Shown here piece by piece: positions 23,801-35,760 of a stretch of DNA of 64,000 nucleotides. The position numbers and the translations under genes were made by a program. The DNA comes from Thuidium tamariscinum (lineage: Eukaryota > Streptophyta > Bryopsida > Hypnales > Thuidiaceae), in NCBI GenBank assembly GCA_947034885.2, contig OX344752.2, positions 20,607,386 through 20,671,385 on the forward strand, written 5' to 3'. Every line of letters begins with the position of its first letter. Position 1 is the stretch's first letter. The notes under the pieces are model-generated. The model had not been told where the DNA came from. It was given only the letters and a program-made list of their open reading frames with translations, and did no database searches.

Positions 23801-26083
23801 CTATACAATGGCAAGTCCTAGTTTGTCAACAAGCGCATCTAGTACTTCTACATGATCAGAAACCTCGGAGGATTCTAAAGAGGGTGACCCAGGCTTGCCA
23901 ACAAGTTCAGCTTGTTGGCAACTCTCCAGCTCCACTGGTTCCGATGGCGCGCCCCCTGCTTCAAGTAACTTGGAATCTTCACGCCCTGCCACCATAGGTT
24001 CCTTCCCGCGCCTCGCCGCGGCCAACGTCGTTCCTCTGTCAACAGACACCGAATCTTCCGCCATAGGATTGTTGTTCTTCTCCTCTTCACGCTTCTTCGG
24101 CACGTCCGGGCTTCTTTCGGGCTTCTTCTCCCCCCTTCTGGCAGCTACTGCTTCATTGTCTGTTTCAAACAGAGCAAATCACGCATAAGCAACTTTGTAA
24201 CAACACAACACAATTCCAACAAGAAGAACTACAATCACGAAGCTGGAAACTGGCAATCTTCATCTCATTGTTCACATAGATGCCAACAAACATGTGCTTA
24301 GACTAGAATTGCTATGCATGCAGTACTTACTGTGATTAGCTAAAAATTGCACAGCTGCAGCAACCGCTTCTGTGTAAGGAGATCCTCGAGGCCGGTTCAT
24401 GAAACAAGGCATTGGCCAAAGGTAATCTAATGGAGCGATGTCAGATAGCACTTTATGCTGGGCCTTACCAACTATGGGTGATGGACCTAGTGACGTCTTT
24501 GCCATCTTCGGAGGAATTTTATGGTCAGGCATCAGAGACGCTTGCCTCTTCCGCACTGTGAAGGCAGAATCATGTGCCGCTGGCACCTCGCTACACTCAC
24601 AGAGCTCGGCCGGTTTCTTTGTTTCCAACACGTCAAAGCCCCATACTTCCAGCCACTGAGAGTCAGCTACTTTCTTGCACCGTGGACACACACGACTCCC
24701 CGAAAGAATTTCTGACCACAAACACCAAGGGTGAAACAAGCAACCACACGAAAAGGGCACAGCGGTGTTGGAAACAAAGAGGAGCGAGCATTGTGCGCAG
24801 GGTGCATCCACTTGAAGAATTGGCGAAACACCCGTTGCCAACGCCTGTGCCTGAGCAGGCTTCTTCGGCTTGATGGAGTATTGGGATGCTCTCTCAGCGT
24901 TGCATTGCTTCTGGAACTCGTTGAGTGCTTGCTCGCTCAACATCTGTGTGCACTCCTCGTTGGCAAGAGTCTTTGCCTTCGCTGCAACTAAGTCTTGACA
25001 TTCCTCCAACTTGTCGTTGTTGGCAGTGATGTCCTTGGAAATCTGCCGCTGCTCCTTGTCCACCGTTGCTTTCTCTTCCATACTCCCGGCCACTCCGAGT
25101 TCCTTATTCTTCTTGCGCAAGAAATCCTTCACAGAGTTGAGGCGTTCATCTTCTGCTTCCAAGTCGAAGACTTGGCCTTCCAATTCCTTCAAGGTACCCC
25201 ACAACCGCTGAATTCTCTGAGCTTGCTTTGTCACTTGACGAGTCTTCTTGTTCACCATCTCCAACAACTCGTCCAGCTTGTTCCCTCCACTGTTGCCAAC
25301 GCCCCCTGCTTGAGGCCCAGCATCTCGCCCGCCACTCTTGCCAACGCCATGTTCCTGAATGTCGGCCTTCTGTCGCTTGCCACTGCTGGCAACAGAAGCG
25401 GGCTGAACTCCACCTTCTCTTTGGAAGTAAGCGCTGATTTCTTTAAGTATGGCAAACAATTGCTCCCTCAATGCTAGAGGTCCCAACTTCAAAGGATTGA
25501 GGCCCGCATGAGCTCGGCGTTCTTCAGTCAATTGCGCCGCAGCCGCTGCCCAATTCACCTTGTTCTTCTTCACACCATCTTTGTAGAAGAACACACACGC
25601 GCGTAGAAAAGTCTGGCTGAAGGCTTTGTTATCGGGCGCATCGCCATAGACTCTAATATATAACCTGAGGTACAGATCCCTCGTCATTGTGTCTCTACAC
25701 CTATCCAACAAGTACCTCGTCCTATTCGCACCTTCCCCAGGCATCCAAATGTGCTCGTACGTGTGCGTTCGAACCATGACTTCGGTCACCTCTTTGGGCA
25801 TGATTCCCTCTTTGCAGAGCCCATACACCCTATGGAAAAAATCCGCGTCATAAACTGCCTTGAATCTCCCTAACAAACACGGTGCCAACACAGGTAGCCT
25901 CTTCTGCAACACGTCTGGAAGTCCCTCTAAATCAAACGGGGCTGACCAGGATCCGAATAATGGATCAGAAGGGAGCAGAACTTCCTCGGGCGTGTGAGGA
26001 GCATTGTCTCTAAGAATCTCAGCGAGGGCCGCTTTGCCTTTGATAAGGCTTTTCGAACGCCCTTTTCTGCTGGAAGAGCTCAT
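23801..26083 (-). CDS. Coiled-coil protein with RING-like zinc finger, in the 10-kb element
   Basis: Exon 26,083-24,331 and exon 24,159-23,801 join across a GT-AG intron in phase (2,112 nt, 703 residues) with no internal stop. The start MSSSSRKGRSKS is preferred. An in-frame ATG at 26,197 adds 38 residues of poor quality. Order: a basic N terminus, a conserved-looking globular part (about 40-210), glycine-rich linkers, a long charged coiled coil (about 265-410), then a zinc-finger-like Cys/His block at about 429-470 (CAQC, SCGCLFHPWC, CPRC). The block is spaced like a RING-type finger but with an unusual C-x-C-x2-H middle. The acidic, Ser/Glu-rich C terminus lies mostly in exon 2. It could be an E3 ligase or a DNA-binding or accessory protein of the transposon; function is not shown. 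Four exact GTTKCCAAC copies lie inside exon 1 in different frames. Confidence 0.7.
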
Positions 26084-26933
26084 GTTTCTAACAACGTACG
26101 ACTCTAGAAACCAACGTGAAGTAACAAGCAGGAGAGAAAAAGTGCGATGGAAACGACGACAGAAGCGGAGAGCAAGTAAGCAGGAGGTGAGTTTCACTGA
26201 GGAAGAAGATGGAGTTTGGGTTTAGGGCTTCACGACGCGTTTGTGATGGGCCCGCCGCCACTGTTGCCAACAAGCCAATGAAATGCCATTGGCGTGCATA
26301 ATGGTCTGACACGTGGCCGCCATTCAGGAAAACAAGTCCATCATATCACACGCTTCTGGGTACTGAGTACTTGTTTCCATCAAGGCTCATGGCTTCTTCA
26401 GCATCATGGAAATGTACTCTTTTTTTGTTTTCATTTCTGAAATTTTAATGTGTTTTTTTCTTTTGTTTATCCCGATAAATTTACCTTTTTAATTTGTTTG
26501 AGTCTGTTTTCATTATTAGTTACTGTAATTTCGAATACACCATGGTTTAATATTACTCTAATTATAGAATCAAGAAATTGATTAGAAATTGATTTTACAA
26601 AAAATGTTCAACGTATTGGCTAAGTCTTTGTAAATAAAACATGTGTACATTTTAGAATACTGTAGAGACTCTTTTCAGTCATCTTGGAAATTTACTTCAA
26701 AGATTTGTTACAAACTCATAGTTTGGCAAACCCACTGTTGCCAATTGTTTCTGACATGTCAAGAAGGCAAAGTTGCCAACGCCTGTCATAGGCTCTAATA
26801 CCTTATATGCTCAATCTCAACATGTATCACCAAAGCCCTCCTAGACTAAACTGTTGGTAAATGGCCTCGTTACATGAATGGGTCCCACTTTGTTGCCAAC
26901 AGCCTAAACTGAGCAGTTCATGACATGCTGCCA

Positions 26934-29900
26934 CTACAAGATGTTTGCCTCATCACTGCCACTGTTTACCACACCCTGGATTTCAACTCCTTGCACCCAA
27001 GCTCGGCCTACTCGTGATCTCCCTTCCCTCCAGATTCTAGCTGCATCCATCGCATTTGACGTGTTGTAGGCCATCCTCTTTTTCTCTGCCGATGCCGTGA
27101 TGATCGCATCATCTTCCATTGATCTGGCGTTGGCAACGTCCTTTTGTCGTTCCTACTTGGCAAACCTGTGTTGTATGTTTCTGTACCAATGTGCATATTG
27201 TTGAACAATGGAGCTTGTTCTCTCTTTAGTGCCTCCATGCTGAGTGTGATGCTGATTAGCAGCCTTAGCTGCATGATGCGATTTTTCCATGCCCTGGTTG
27301 TTCCAAACAGCAAGGCTCCCGTACGTTTCCACGTACCAAGGACCATGGCGCACCAGGTTATGCTAGCAAGCCACAGCATTGAAGTAAATAAAAGAGCATC
27401 CAAAAAAACATGCTTCATGTTGCTACCCCACCCCAAAACCCGTTTCCAACAGCCTAAACTTCCCACATGACAAGAAGCAAAATAGCACCATGTTGGCAAC
27501 AGACGCAACTTACCATATAATGAGTGACGTGGTCTTCTCCAAAGCATTTTACGTAAAGTCTCCCCCATCTCTCAATTTTACCTTTGAAAGTCTCCCTTTG
27601 CTCTTGATCCAAGGAAAGGCCAACCAAATATGGGAACACTGTTTCCAACGCCTTCCACATTTCTACCCTGTCTAGATATTGCCTCTCTTGATCAAGAGTG
27701 TTACTTTCTGAGCGCAAGACATCCTTCCATACTCGATCCTGCCCTGACCAAGTCGATGGTTGGAACATCCTACCTGCAGTCACACCACTGAGGGAGGGTT
27801 TGATGGGAACACTGTTGGAGGCGCCACTGAGTGTTGGGTCCTTCATGATGCGCACGTTGCCATTGTGAAGACCAGCTGCTGACAAAGTCTTCTCCATATT
27901 CTCAATGGCATGTTGTTGACGCTCCTCATTCTTCATGTTCCAAATGAACATGAAATGGAGGTGAAGAATCTTCTCCATCATTCTGGTTAATGCATGCAAG
28001 GTACAAATATGTACCCTCTGAAGTGGAATGGGTAGAATAGGCTTCCACCGTGCTTCTTGGTCAATGTCTAGTGGTTTACAGAGGACATTACCTGCAAATA
28101 AACCTCCCGTCCACGTATGTTTTCTTCTCCTAGCCTCTGTAGTAGCAGATGCCGCTGTTCCCAACACTGGTTTTGTCTGCTGTTGGTTACAGTATATGCA
28201 TGAGTGTGTCGCATTCGCTCCATATTTCAGCCTTGTAGAGACACTTTATGGTCTTCATATCTGCTGACAAATGCCACTCTACTTTGAAGTTTCCAACACC
28301 CTCTACTATTAGCAACTAACCTTCATCCTGTGCTTTGATGAGTGCAGGGAACTGAGTTTGTTGGAACACCCAATGGAGAACTTCATAGGACTCCTTGGCA
28401 ACCTCAAAGCAAGCTATAGGCCAGATTTCAGTTTCAGATTGGACTGAAAAATACCTATCATCGGTTTTTTGTATGCTTGTGTCTAACACACGATTCATGA
28501 GCATCAAACTGACCCTTTCAAATTTCCTCCCATGCACAATCTCTGCTTCGTCCATCTTCAATACAAAAAGGAGGGGCTTGTTTCCAACTTCTGCACATGC
28601 AAGTTCAGTTTGCAACGTCTCAGCAGGCCCCCTTGATGTAACCAACGAGATAAGTCAGCATCATGTACAAGTACTGTTTCAGCATGAATGCATTTTTTTG
28701 GAAAGAAGATTATTCACCTTCAGTGGTAAATTTGTAGAGCTTCACCATTGTCCTCTGTACAACTTCGATGTCAACAAACAAAGAATTCTTTGTTGTCAGG
28801 ACAACTCTAGAAATGTCTGGTTTCTTCTTTCTTCCTTTTCCATTGGTGACTGAAGCTGGTGCCACCAACTCCAACGTACTATCAATGTGGTAATAGTCGC
28901 CAACAAGATCCTTCAACCTCGAATTTAGTTCTATTCGCAACAAACTGACCTGCTCAACAAAATCCATGTTGTCAGAACACCCTGTAACCCTAAATCCTAT
29001 GCTTATATGTCGTGTTCAGATTTTCGTTATTGAAGTTATGCACGATGCAAAGAACCCTGAACCCTAGAACCGCATTGTGTGACAACAAGATGTAGGGTTG
29101 TTGCCAACTAAGGCCCATGTGTCCAACTCGCTACAATTATCTTTTTGCGTGTTCTAGTCGACTATACGTTGCCAACAACCCTACAATTCGCTATACTTTG
29201 AATTGAATGAACTCGTTTCCAACAAGGCATAGACAAAATTCATGGAATGGGGACAGTAACTAGTACCTTGTATGGGTTTGGCAAGAATGTTGGCTTCAAG
29301 CGCTTGTCAACGAGCTGCACTCGCCCTTTGATCGTCTTGTAGATCTCACCATATCCTTTGTGTGACACTCCAGTCATATCACAGGCTGCTAGAATTGCCT
29401 CTGTTCCCAACTCCGTCCCAATTTTGTCGAGGTAGTAGTTTGTCATGCTAGTTGCAGCATCACTATTTTGCGAACTCGAAACCAACGCTAGTGTCTCTCC
29501 TTTTGACAATAATCGTCCTATCGCTTGCCCAGTCCCATCTAGCGTATCTTTATCGCCATACAAACGTTTCCTTTTGCTAGACGTACTGTTTCCAACGTGT
29601 ATAGATTGAACTACCAGCAGCTGCAACAAACTTCGGATTTTTGCTATACGAGCCCTTGCAGTGCCACCACGCTTTGCTAATTCTCTGAGACCCTTCGATG
29701 CTCTCAGTTGTGTCCCTACTGGAGTACTCACCATTCTTTCTATTTTCCTTTGGAACTTCAATACGGCCTTTTTAGCTTCCATGAGTTCCTGCTCCAATCG
29801 GCTCAACTCCTGATGCGTACCTTGTCGTCCTTGTTCTTTCGCCATGGTTAGGTTGTTGTTGTAACTATCCTCATTCCTGGACAACTCTTCTTCAAGTGTT

Positions 29901-30463
29901 ACACATCGAGACCTCAATAAGTCAGATTCGCTCTTCAATGTTGCAATCTCTTCTCTACTTCCTACAAGAAGTTCCGCTGAACGCTGAGCCCAACCACTGT
30001 TGGCAACGTCTAGTTCCTGCTTCAGCAACGCGATGGAATTCTGCAAGCCCACAGTTTTCCGAAGAGCATCAGCTTGTGTCTCCTCTAATTGTTGTTCCAA
30101 TCCCTTCACTGAGTCACAGGTGCTAACAAGGTGTCTACAGTATCCTAGGAGTCCAGATTCACCGTGACACAAGAATTCCAAGTAGCTCTTCACTGTTTGA
30201 AACTGTGGTGGCTTCCCCGTGACAGGATCTGTTGGGTACAAATTGCCATCCAACCATAAATCAATGTTGGTGGCTCCAGAATCTCTCAAGGCTGGAAACT
30301 CTGCTTTTGACGGTTGTTGATCAATTCGAACACCTTTTTTCACAATAGGGGCGAATTTACTATCCAATACTACAACTGCTGTATACAAATTGCCCTTTCC
30401 AATGTTGGTAATCTCTTGAAGTGCCATCGTCCCAAACTCTCTCAAATCATGTGCTTCAGCCAC
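26934..30463 (-). pseudogene. Candidate transposase gene of the 10-kb element, interrupted
   Basis: Pieces run right to left: about 30,463-29,267, 28,949-28,718, about 28,645-28,321, about 28,240-27,514, then 27,422-26,934. Several have clear GT donors (NPYK/GTACTA, ACTGAAG/GTGAAT, CATTATATG/GTAAGT). The first exon has a globular region (about 1-130), a coiled coil (about 135-260) and a basic SKRKR. A later piece has RVHICTLHALTRMMEKIL. The last has HNLVRHGPWYVETYG followed by LAVWNNQGMEKSHH and a HHTQHGG segment. From memory, the order 'H-LV-H-P...YG....QG-EK-N/H' recurs in multicopy uncharacterised proteins of many animals. The conserved E could be a catalytic acid of an RNase H-like transposase, but this is inference. 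Two in-frame TAG codons lie in the last part. Some exon joins could not be fixed. Confidence 0.55.
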
Positions 30464-30989
30464 AGCAAAACCAGTTGAAGGATGTCAATGAGCATGTTGG
30501 CAACGTCCATGAGGCCAACTCATTTGGCGGGAAGCAATTCCATCGCATTGTACAATGTGCACCTTGTGAGCATCTCCACGTTGACCTGCTATGAATCTTT
30601 TCACATTCCTTTGTGCTCGTCAACTTCTGTGTACAGTGGGGGTACAATAATTTTAGGAAGTGGATTGTAAATTCCAACCCCTAAAACCCTGTCTACACTT
30701 ACATCAATAGCCATATGGTACTTGTAACTTGCAATAAAATAGTTGCCAACATACAATATTCAATTGCAAACGTTCATTGCAGTTAGTAGTTGAGGTTCCA
30801 ACAAGGACCTGCCGGTACACCCAACGTACGCACGGCTGTTGCCACCTAGACCAAACTTCGCCTCCCCGTTGCCAACTCGGCCCATGCCGCCTTGTTTCCA
30901 TTGGACTACAGACTTGATGCCAACGTCTGAAAGTGACTATTTTATGCTTTTCCAAAAATCAAACAATTCATTTCCAAGGCAAAAGTACC

Positions 30990-31021
30990 AGGCATGTAGA
31001 GACCCCAATTTTGCTCTAATG
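30990..31021 (-). repeat. Right terminal inverted repeat of the 10-kb element
   Basis: Read on the minus strand it begins CATTAGAGCAAAATTGGGGT, as on the left. The next bases differ at three positions and then agree on ATGCCT. Confidence 0.88.
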
Positions 31022-31789
31022 GACATTTTGGAGACATCTTTTGTTGAAACCCTCATCAACTTTTGAAATTTGGTATGTTTGTAAATATTAAAAATAGCAC
31101 ACAATGGTCAAAAAAGAAAAAGTTTCATTCTCGAATCACAGTCTAAGAGAAGTCAAACTTTGTTGGCTATATCACATTCAATGATTTTGAGAGGAAAAAA
31201 AAGAAATCTTTTAACTTTGAGCGCAATTATCTTACAATCTATGAGGTAAAAAATCTTGAAATTTATTCCGCATACTCCAAATTTTGTCTCTAAATTTTCA
31301 TCATTTAGATTTCAGAGAAAAAGACTTCTTCATTGCATAAGAAATCATCAATAGAAGAGTCCTAATGTATTGTTAGTTTGGTTAACCTATTTGCATTGTA
31401 GTCAATGATTTTGAAAAGGTTAGAAATCATGGTTGCATCTAAATTTTCAAATGAGTGAATCCAACATTACAAAATTATGAATAATCAAAATACTCATACT
31501 TTTGTAGGACAAAAATGCTCAACCAAAGGAGCTCAAGGTTTACCAAAACTTGTTTTGCAAGAATGAGAAATAAATTTATTTTCTTACTTCAAACATTATA
31601 ATCTTTCGAAGTACATGCCTCAGATGGGTTGAATTTTTTTCACATATTGCCTAACTTTTTTTAATACACTTCATTATATTCTATATGGTTAGAATTCAAA
31701 GAAAAAGTTTTGTTAATGATTTTAGACTATACATCATAAATTGACAATTTTGAACTTTCCTTCTTCTAAAATATCCTCTATCCTAGAGG

Positions 31790-32230
31790 AATTAAAGAAG
31801 CTAATTGCATCCAAATGCACTCTAATTAGCAAGTGTGCTTTATTCCCAATTTTGTACTATTGAATTGAACGTTTCAATATTTTTTTAATTTTTTGTTGTA
31901 TCTTGCAGGAAGTCCAAAGAGTGTTAATTCTAAGTTTCTTTATGAAAATGAACAATAAAATCTCGAAATCTTGAAAATAGGTGTATGATTGTAAAAGAAA
32001 TACTAAACTCTTATAATTATAAAGGATACATTTTAGGCAAAAATCTATGGATGTCCATTTTTGAAAGAGGCTAGAATTAAGTGCAGCTACATTAATTTTT
32101 AAAAGACTACGGTTGTCTTTTAAAAGAAATTTGCAAAAACCTAAATCTTTGGTGTGTTGAATGCAATTGAAAATAAAAATAATAATCCAATTAAAAATAC
32201 AAAAATGTAGTAGACCATTATAGCAAATAG
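31790..32230. repeat. Dispersed repeat, related to 34,620-35,060
   Basis: Both segments run through 'ctaattgcatc', 'ttgtt-gatcttg--g-agtc-aaag--t-ttaattctaa', 'ttgaaaataggtgta', 'ggatacattttaggcaa' and 'aagtgcaattac-ttaatt'. Further partial relatives lie at about 33,420-33,640 and 33,950-34,080. It is a low-identity old family with no coding sense. Confidence 0.55.
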
Positions 32231-33764
32231 AGGAAAATATTTCAACTCAATATGATCTCATGGATTGCAAGATTATTATCTTTGACACAACAAAAAAATA
32301 ATTTCTTGCCTTCATGTGTAGTGCAACATCGATATCTACATCATTGAGCACTAGATTTTGTTATATACAATCATGTTAAATTTTAGAAGCAAATGAAGGG
32401 GCTACTTTCCTTTAACCCCTCAAAGACAAAGAAGACACAATGTGTCCTCTTCAAAGTTTTCAATGGCAATTTCTTGGAAGGGTGAAACAAATCTTAATAT
32501 CTTGGGAACTTAGATTTTGTACAAACAGAAGTTTACATACTTTTTTCATTTTTTGATTCTCTAATTTTGAATGTCAAAAGTAGTTAAAAATTCATTTACA
32601 AAATGTAGTCAAGCATGTAGTCTAGTAGGAAAAGAGAGCAAGTATAATGTTTTTTCATGAAAAGAATAGCAAAGATGGAAAAATATATATTTTCATATAC
32701 AATTCTATTCTATAATCCACTGAAACAAAAAAAATTTGAAAAAAATTTGAAATTCTTGTTTTTAACAATTTTTTGAATAAAAGATTCAATCAAGTGTTAT
32801 TCATGACACAAAATAATTAAAACAATTTCAAATTTTATAAGATATTCCAAAAAAATTTATAATAACATTCATTGTAAAATTTCAAAAATTTATCCATATA
32901 TAATTTTTAAGAATTTTGTAGGATCTAATTTGTTTAGAATTGACTTTCTAGTCTTCATGTTTGAAAATGTGTACAAATTTGAGAGATTTCTTTTTCCTTC
33001 AAATTTTCAAATACAAAAATACAAAATTTGCTTTAGATTCAAAATAATTTTTTTGGGGGTGTTGAAAAATATTTATTCCTCTTTTTATTAAATTTTTTCT
33101 CCAAAACCTATAGTTTAGGCCGATGAAGTTAATCATCCAAAATTGCTATAATCTAAAGATCTAACAGTCCAAATTTTCTAAATTCATTTCATGCATACTA
33201 GATAAAGTAATATTTACTTTTGTATGGTTAAAATTAAGAAATTTATTCACATCTATGTGCAAAAAAATATCAAAATGCTAGAATTCATTGAAAACCTCAA
33301 TTGTCAAAACCATATTAGTCCTTAAAGGATTCAATCATCCTACACATTGAAGGGATCAAGATACCTTGAAAATTCAAGGATAATAGACATCTTGAAGGAT
33401 GAAGGATAAGTGGCCATGGATCCATACACTCTTGTGACAAAAATTCTCTCTTCATCTTGGTCTCACCAAGTGATTTGACAAAATACTTGGGTTTGAAGAG
33501 TGGTTTTGAGCTAAAAAAGGAGTTTATGTAAGGTAAGGTAATTGCACTTAATCTCATCTCAATAAGCAAGTGAGCCATGTTCCTAATTCTACATTGAAGT
33601 TTCAATTTTCTTAAGAATTTGATGAAAGTCAAAAGGGCATTCTACATTAGATGTTTTTTTTGCTAGTAACAAGATTGTGAGTTCTCAACTGTGGGAACGT
33701 TGGGGAACACTGCCACGTCTGCGATCTGATGTGGCCAAGAGATTTCCACGTCATATTATAATAA

Positions 33765-33875
33765 TAATAAAAAATTAAATTTTTTTTTTTGAAAATAATT
33801 AATTTTTTTTTTGAAAAAAATTAATTAATTTTTTTTTTGAAAAAAATTAATTAATTTTTTTTAATTTTTTATTCT
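33765..33875. repeat. A/T low-complexity tandem repeat
   Basis: Three to four units of a pattern of about 24 bases built from 'gaaaaaaattaattaat' and a run of T. Confidence 0.75.
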
Positions 33876-34619
33876 GACTGATTCTAGCATAGGAAACGAT
33901 CGTGAAACAGTCTTCTAATCTCTGAAAAAACATCCAATGGGTGCAAATACCTTAACTTCCAAAGGATTGGTTTTTTTTTAAAGTGAATTGGCCCAAATTG
34001 CCATCTTTGGTTTGTTGAACACATTTGAAGATAAAAACAAATTTTTCATGCAATTATAATAAAGTGTAGTAGACCATTATGGCAATGGTGTATGATGTAG
34101 TGGTGAAATGACAACTTCAAAAATGTTCATAGGTTTCCCTTCCCATATATTTTGTAACAATTCAATGAGTTCTTTTCTATTCCTAGGGTTGTTTGACTCA
34201 ATTCAAATTTGGTCTTTTAGTTCTTTCAATAGTTTTCTATAGGATTAATGTCTAGGAAGCTTGCTAGCCAAACACACTAAGTAAGTTCTGGAATGATATT
34301 TAATGAGAACTCTACAAGCTCTTGCCAAAATTGAAACTCCTTTATTGCAAATAGTTGAGATCCAATATTCTAATTGATTTGTTTAAGTGAAGTACTTGGC
34401 AATTGTAAGAGGGATGCTCACTAGAAATTGAAGGTGACTATGTCGTACAATTTAAAATTTTCCTTTTTTGAATCCATAGGTTTTATTTATTCAAATTTTC
34501 TCATCTTGTTTTTGTGAATGGGCTCATGTATGTGTTAGTTTGTTGTGTTGTATGAATTGATTTGATAAGTTACTTGGAGGTTATAGAGTGGTTATGAGGT
34601 TCAAGTGGAGTTTGACTAA

Positions 34620-35060
34620 GGTAACTATACCTAATTGCATCTAAGTATTCAATTGATCATTGTTCCTAGTGTTGAATCAAATTTTTAAATAATTTCCTAA
34701 ATTTTTTGTTCGATCTTGTTGGTAGTCAAAAGAATATTAATTCTAAATTCTCTTCATATAGTATTGGGTACACCACTACACCATAGGAATGAACAATGGA
34801 TATTCAAATTGTTGAAAATAGGTGTATTCATCACAAACAATCAAAGGCTCTCATGACTAAAGGGGGTACATTTTAGGCAAGAATATATAGGGGTAAGTTG
34901 TAGAAAGGGATTAGATTCAAGTGCAATTACCTTAATTAGTGAAGGACTCCAAGGTTGTTTTCTAAGAGAAATAGTCAAAAACAAACATTTTTTGGGTGCA
35001 TTGACTACAATGAAAGTAAATAAAAACAACTATTTCTTTCTACCATAGTAGGCAGTGTGG
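34620..35060. repeat. Dispersed repeat, second copy
   Basis: Related to 31,790-32,230 over its length. Just beyond it, 'gatcgatacactctcgtgacaaaaat' near 35,346 echoes 33,420, so the family probably extends on both sides. Confidence 0.5.
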
Positions 35061-35539
35061 TAAAGTGTGAAAAGACTTTGAGACCATGTGACTACATGCA
35101 TTGCAAAATTGTAGTGTTACAAGTGAGTGAAAAAGTCCTTTTTAGCCCTCATGAGTATGGAAACTTTGAACTCATTTTGAATGGGATTCTTATTCTTCTC
35201 AAAACTCACATTTGCATTTATTTAAGTTCCCTCTAAATCACTATGCAAAACCAAGAGGTGAAGGTAACTAACTAGTATACACCACCACCATTCTGACTGA
35301 AGTCTGATGGAGCTGGTGGAGCCATTGCTGGATGGCCATGGCAGATCGATACACTCTCGTGACAAAAATATCTTGTGCGATTTCTGTTGACACTCATGAA
35401 AGTTTAGAATTGATGACGGCCAAACAAGAAATCCACCTTTATTAAGAGCTCAATGATTGCTCATAGAGGATGGAAATTCAGAAATGTACATGCAATGTGA
35501 GCTTGCTTATAGGGTTTAGGGTTTTAGGATTTAGGGTGA

Positions 35540-35760
35540 AGGACTTGATCTACTCATCTGGATCATTACCGACAAGACGAATCTGGATTCACTGTCACTA
35601 TGAGTTTTACACAATTAATCCCAAATTTCACCCTGAGCTCTTGGCTAGGGAAGTGTGGAAGTAGCAAGTTGGCTCACTTGTCTACTGAGGAAAGCTTTGT
35701 TTCTGTTTTTACTTATTTAAGGGCAAAACACCCATTCCCGCACCTGTTCCTTGGAATGGA
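35540..35760. repeat. Diverged dispersed repeat (second of three)
   Basis: Shares 'gacttgatctactcat-tggatcattaccgac', 'tatgagttt-acac' and 'gagctcttg' with 52,568-52,770, and weaker text with 16,665-16,850. No coding function was recognised. Confidence 0.45.

Larger units (their letters stand above)
21107..30876. repeat. Dispersed array of 31 exact GTTKCCAAC motifs
   Basis: Exact starts, either strand: 21107, 21175, 21493, 21788, 22024, 22237, 22584, 23438, 23751, 23914, 24621, 24767, 24834, 25292, 26273, 26772, 26892, 27129, 27442, 27492, 27641, 28289, 28580, 29100, 29168, 29215, 29588, 29999, 30496, 30742, 30868. The forms are GTTGCCAAC, GTTTCCAAC and their complements. Many one-base variants occur as well (GTTCCCAAC, GTTGTCAAC, GTTGCCACC). 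Copies fall in exons in different reading frames, in introns and in spacers, so the constraint is on DNA, not protein. Chance expectation for four 9-mers in 10 kb is well below one. Confidence 0.92.
21021..31021. mobile_element. 10.0-kb three-gene DNA transposon with 32-bp TIRs
   Basis: Terminal inverted repeats lie at 21,021-21,052 and 30,990-31,021. Both begin CATTAGAGCAAAATTGGGGT, and 29 of 32 positions agree. Between them lie one plus-strand gene (21,554-23,059) and two minus-strand genes (26,083-23,801 and about 30,463-26,934). The 9-mer GTTKCCAAC recurs 31 times from 86 bases inside the left end to 145 bases inside the right end. Target-site duplication is unclear: the flanking 9-mers GCAATTTGG and GACATTTTG agree at 6 of 9 positions, while only one flanking base is identical at the junction itself. 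The genes carry in-frame TAG stops, so this copy is probably dead. Superfamily is not assigned. Spacers 23,060-23,800 and 26,084-26,933 contain motif copies but no gene that I recognise. Confidence 0.85.

Noticed and set aside
24438-25477. Plus-strand frames opposite the RING-like gene
   Set aside because: They mirror a well-supported minus-strand exon.
21107-30876. GTTKCCAAC copies as a protein-level repeat or microsatellite
   Set aside because: Copies occur in several frames, on both strands, in introns and spacers, and at irregular spacing.
21107-30876. Host transcription-factor sites such as NFI half-sites
   Set aside because: The TTGGC half-site partly overlaps the motif, but NFI is an animal factor and the paired spacing is absent.
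33765-33875. Functional matrix-attachment or origin signal in the A/T repeat
   Set aside because: Simple low-complexity sequence; nothing further supports a role.
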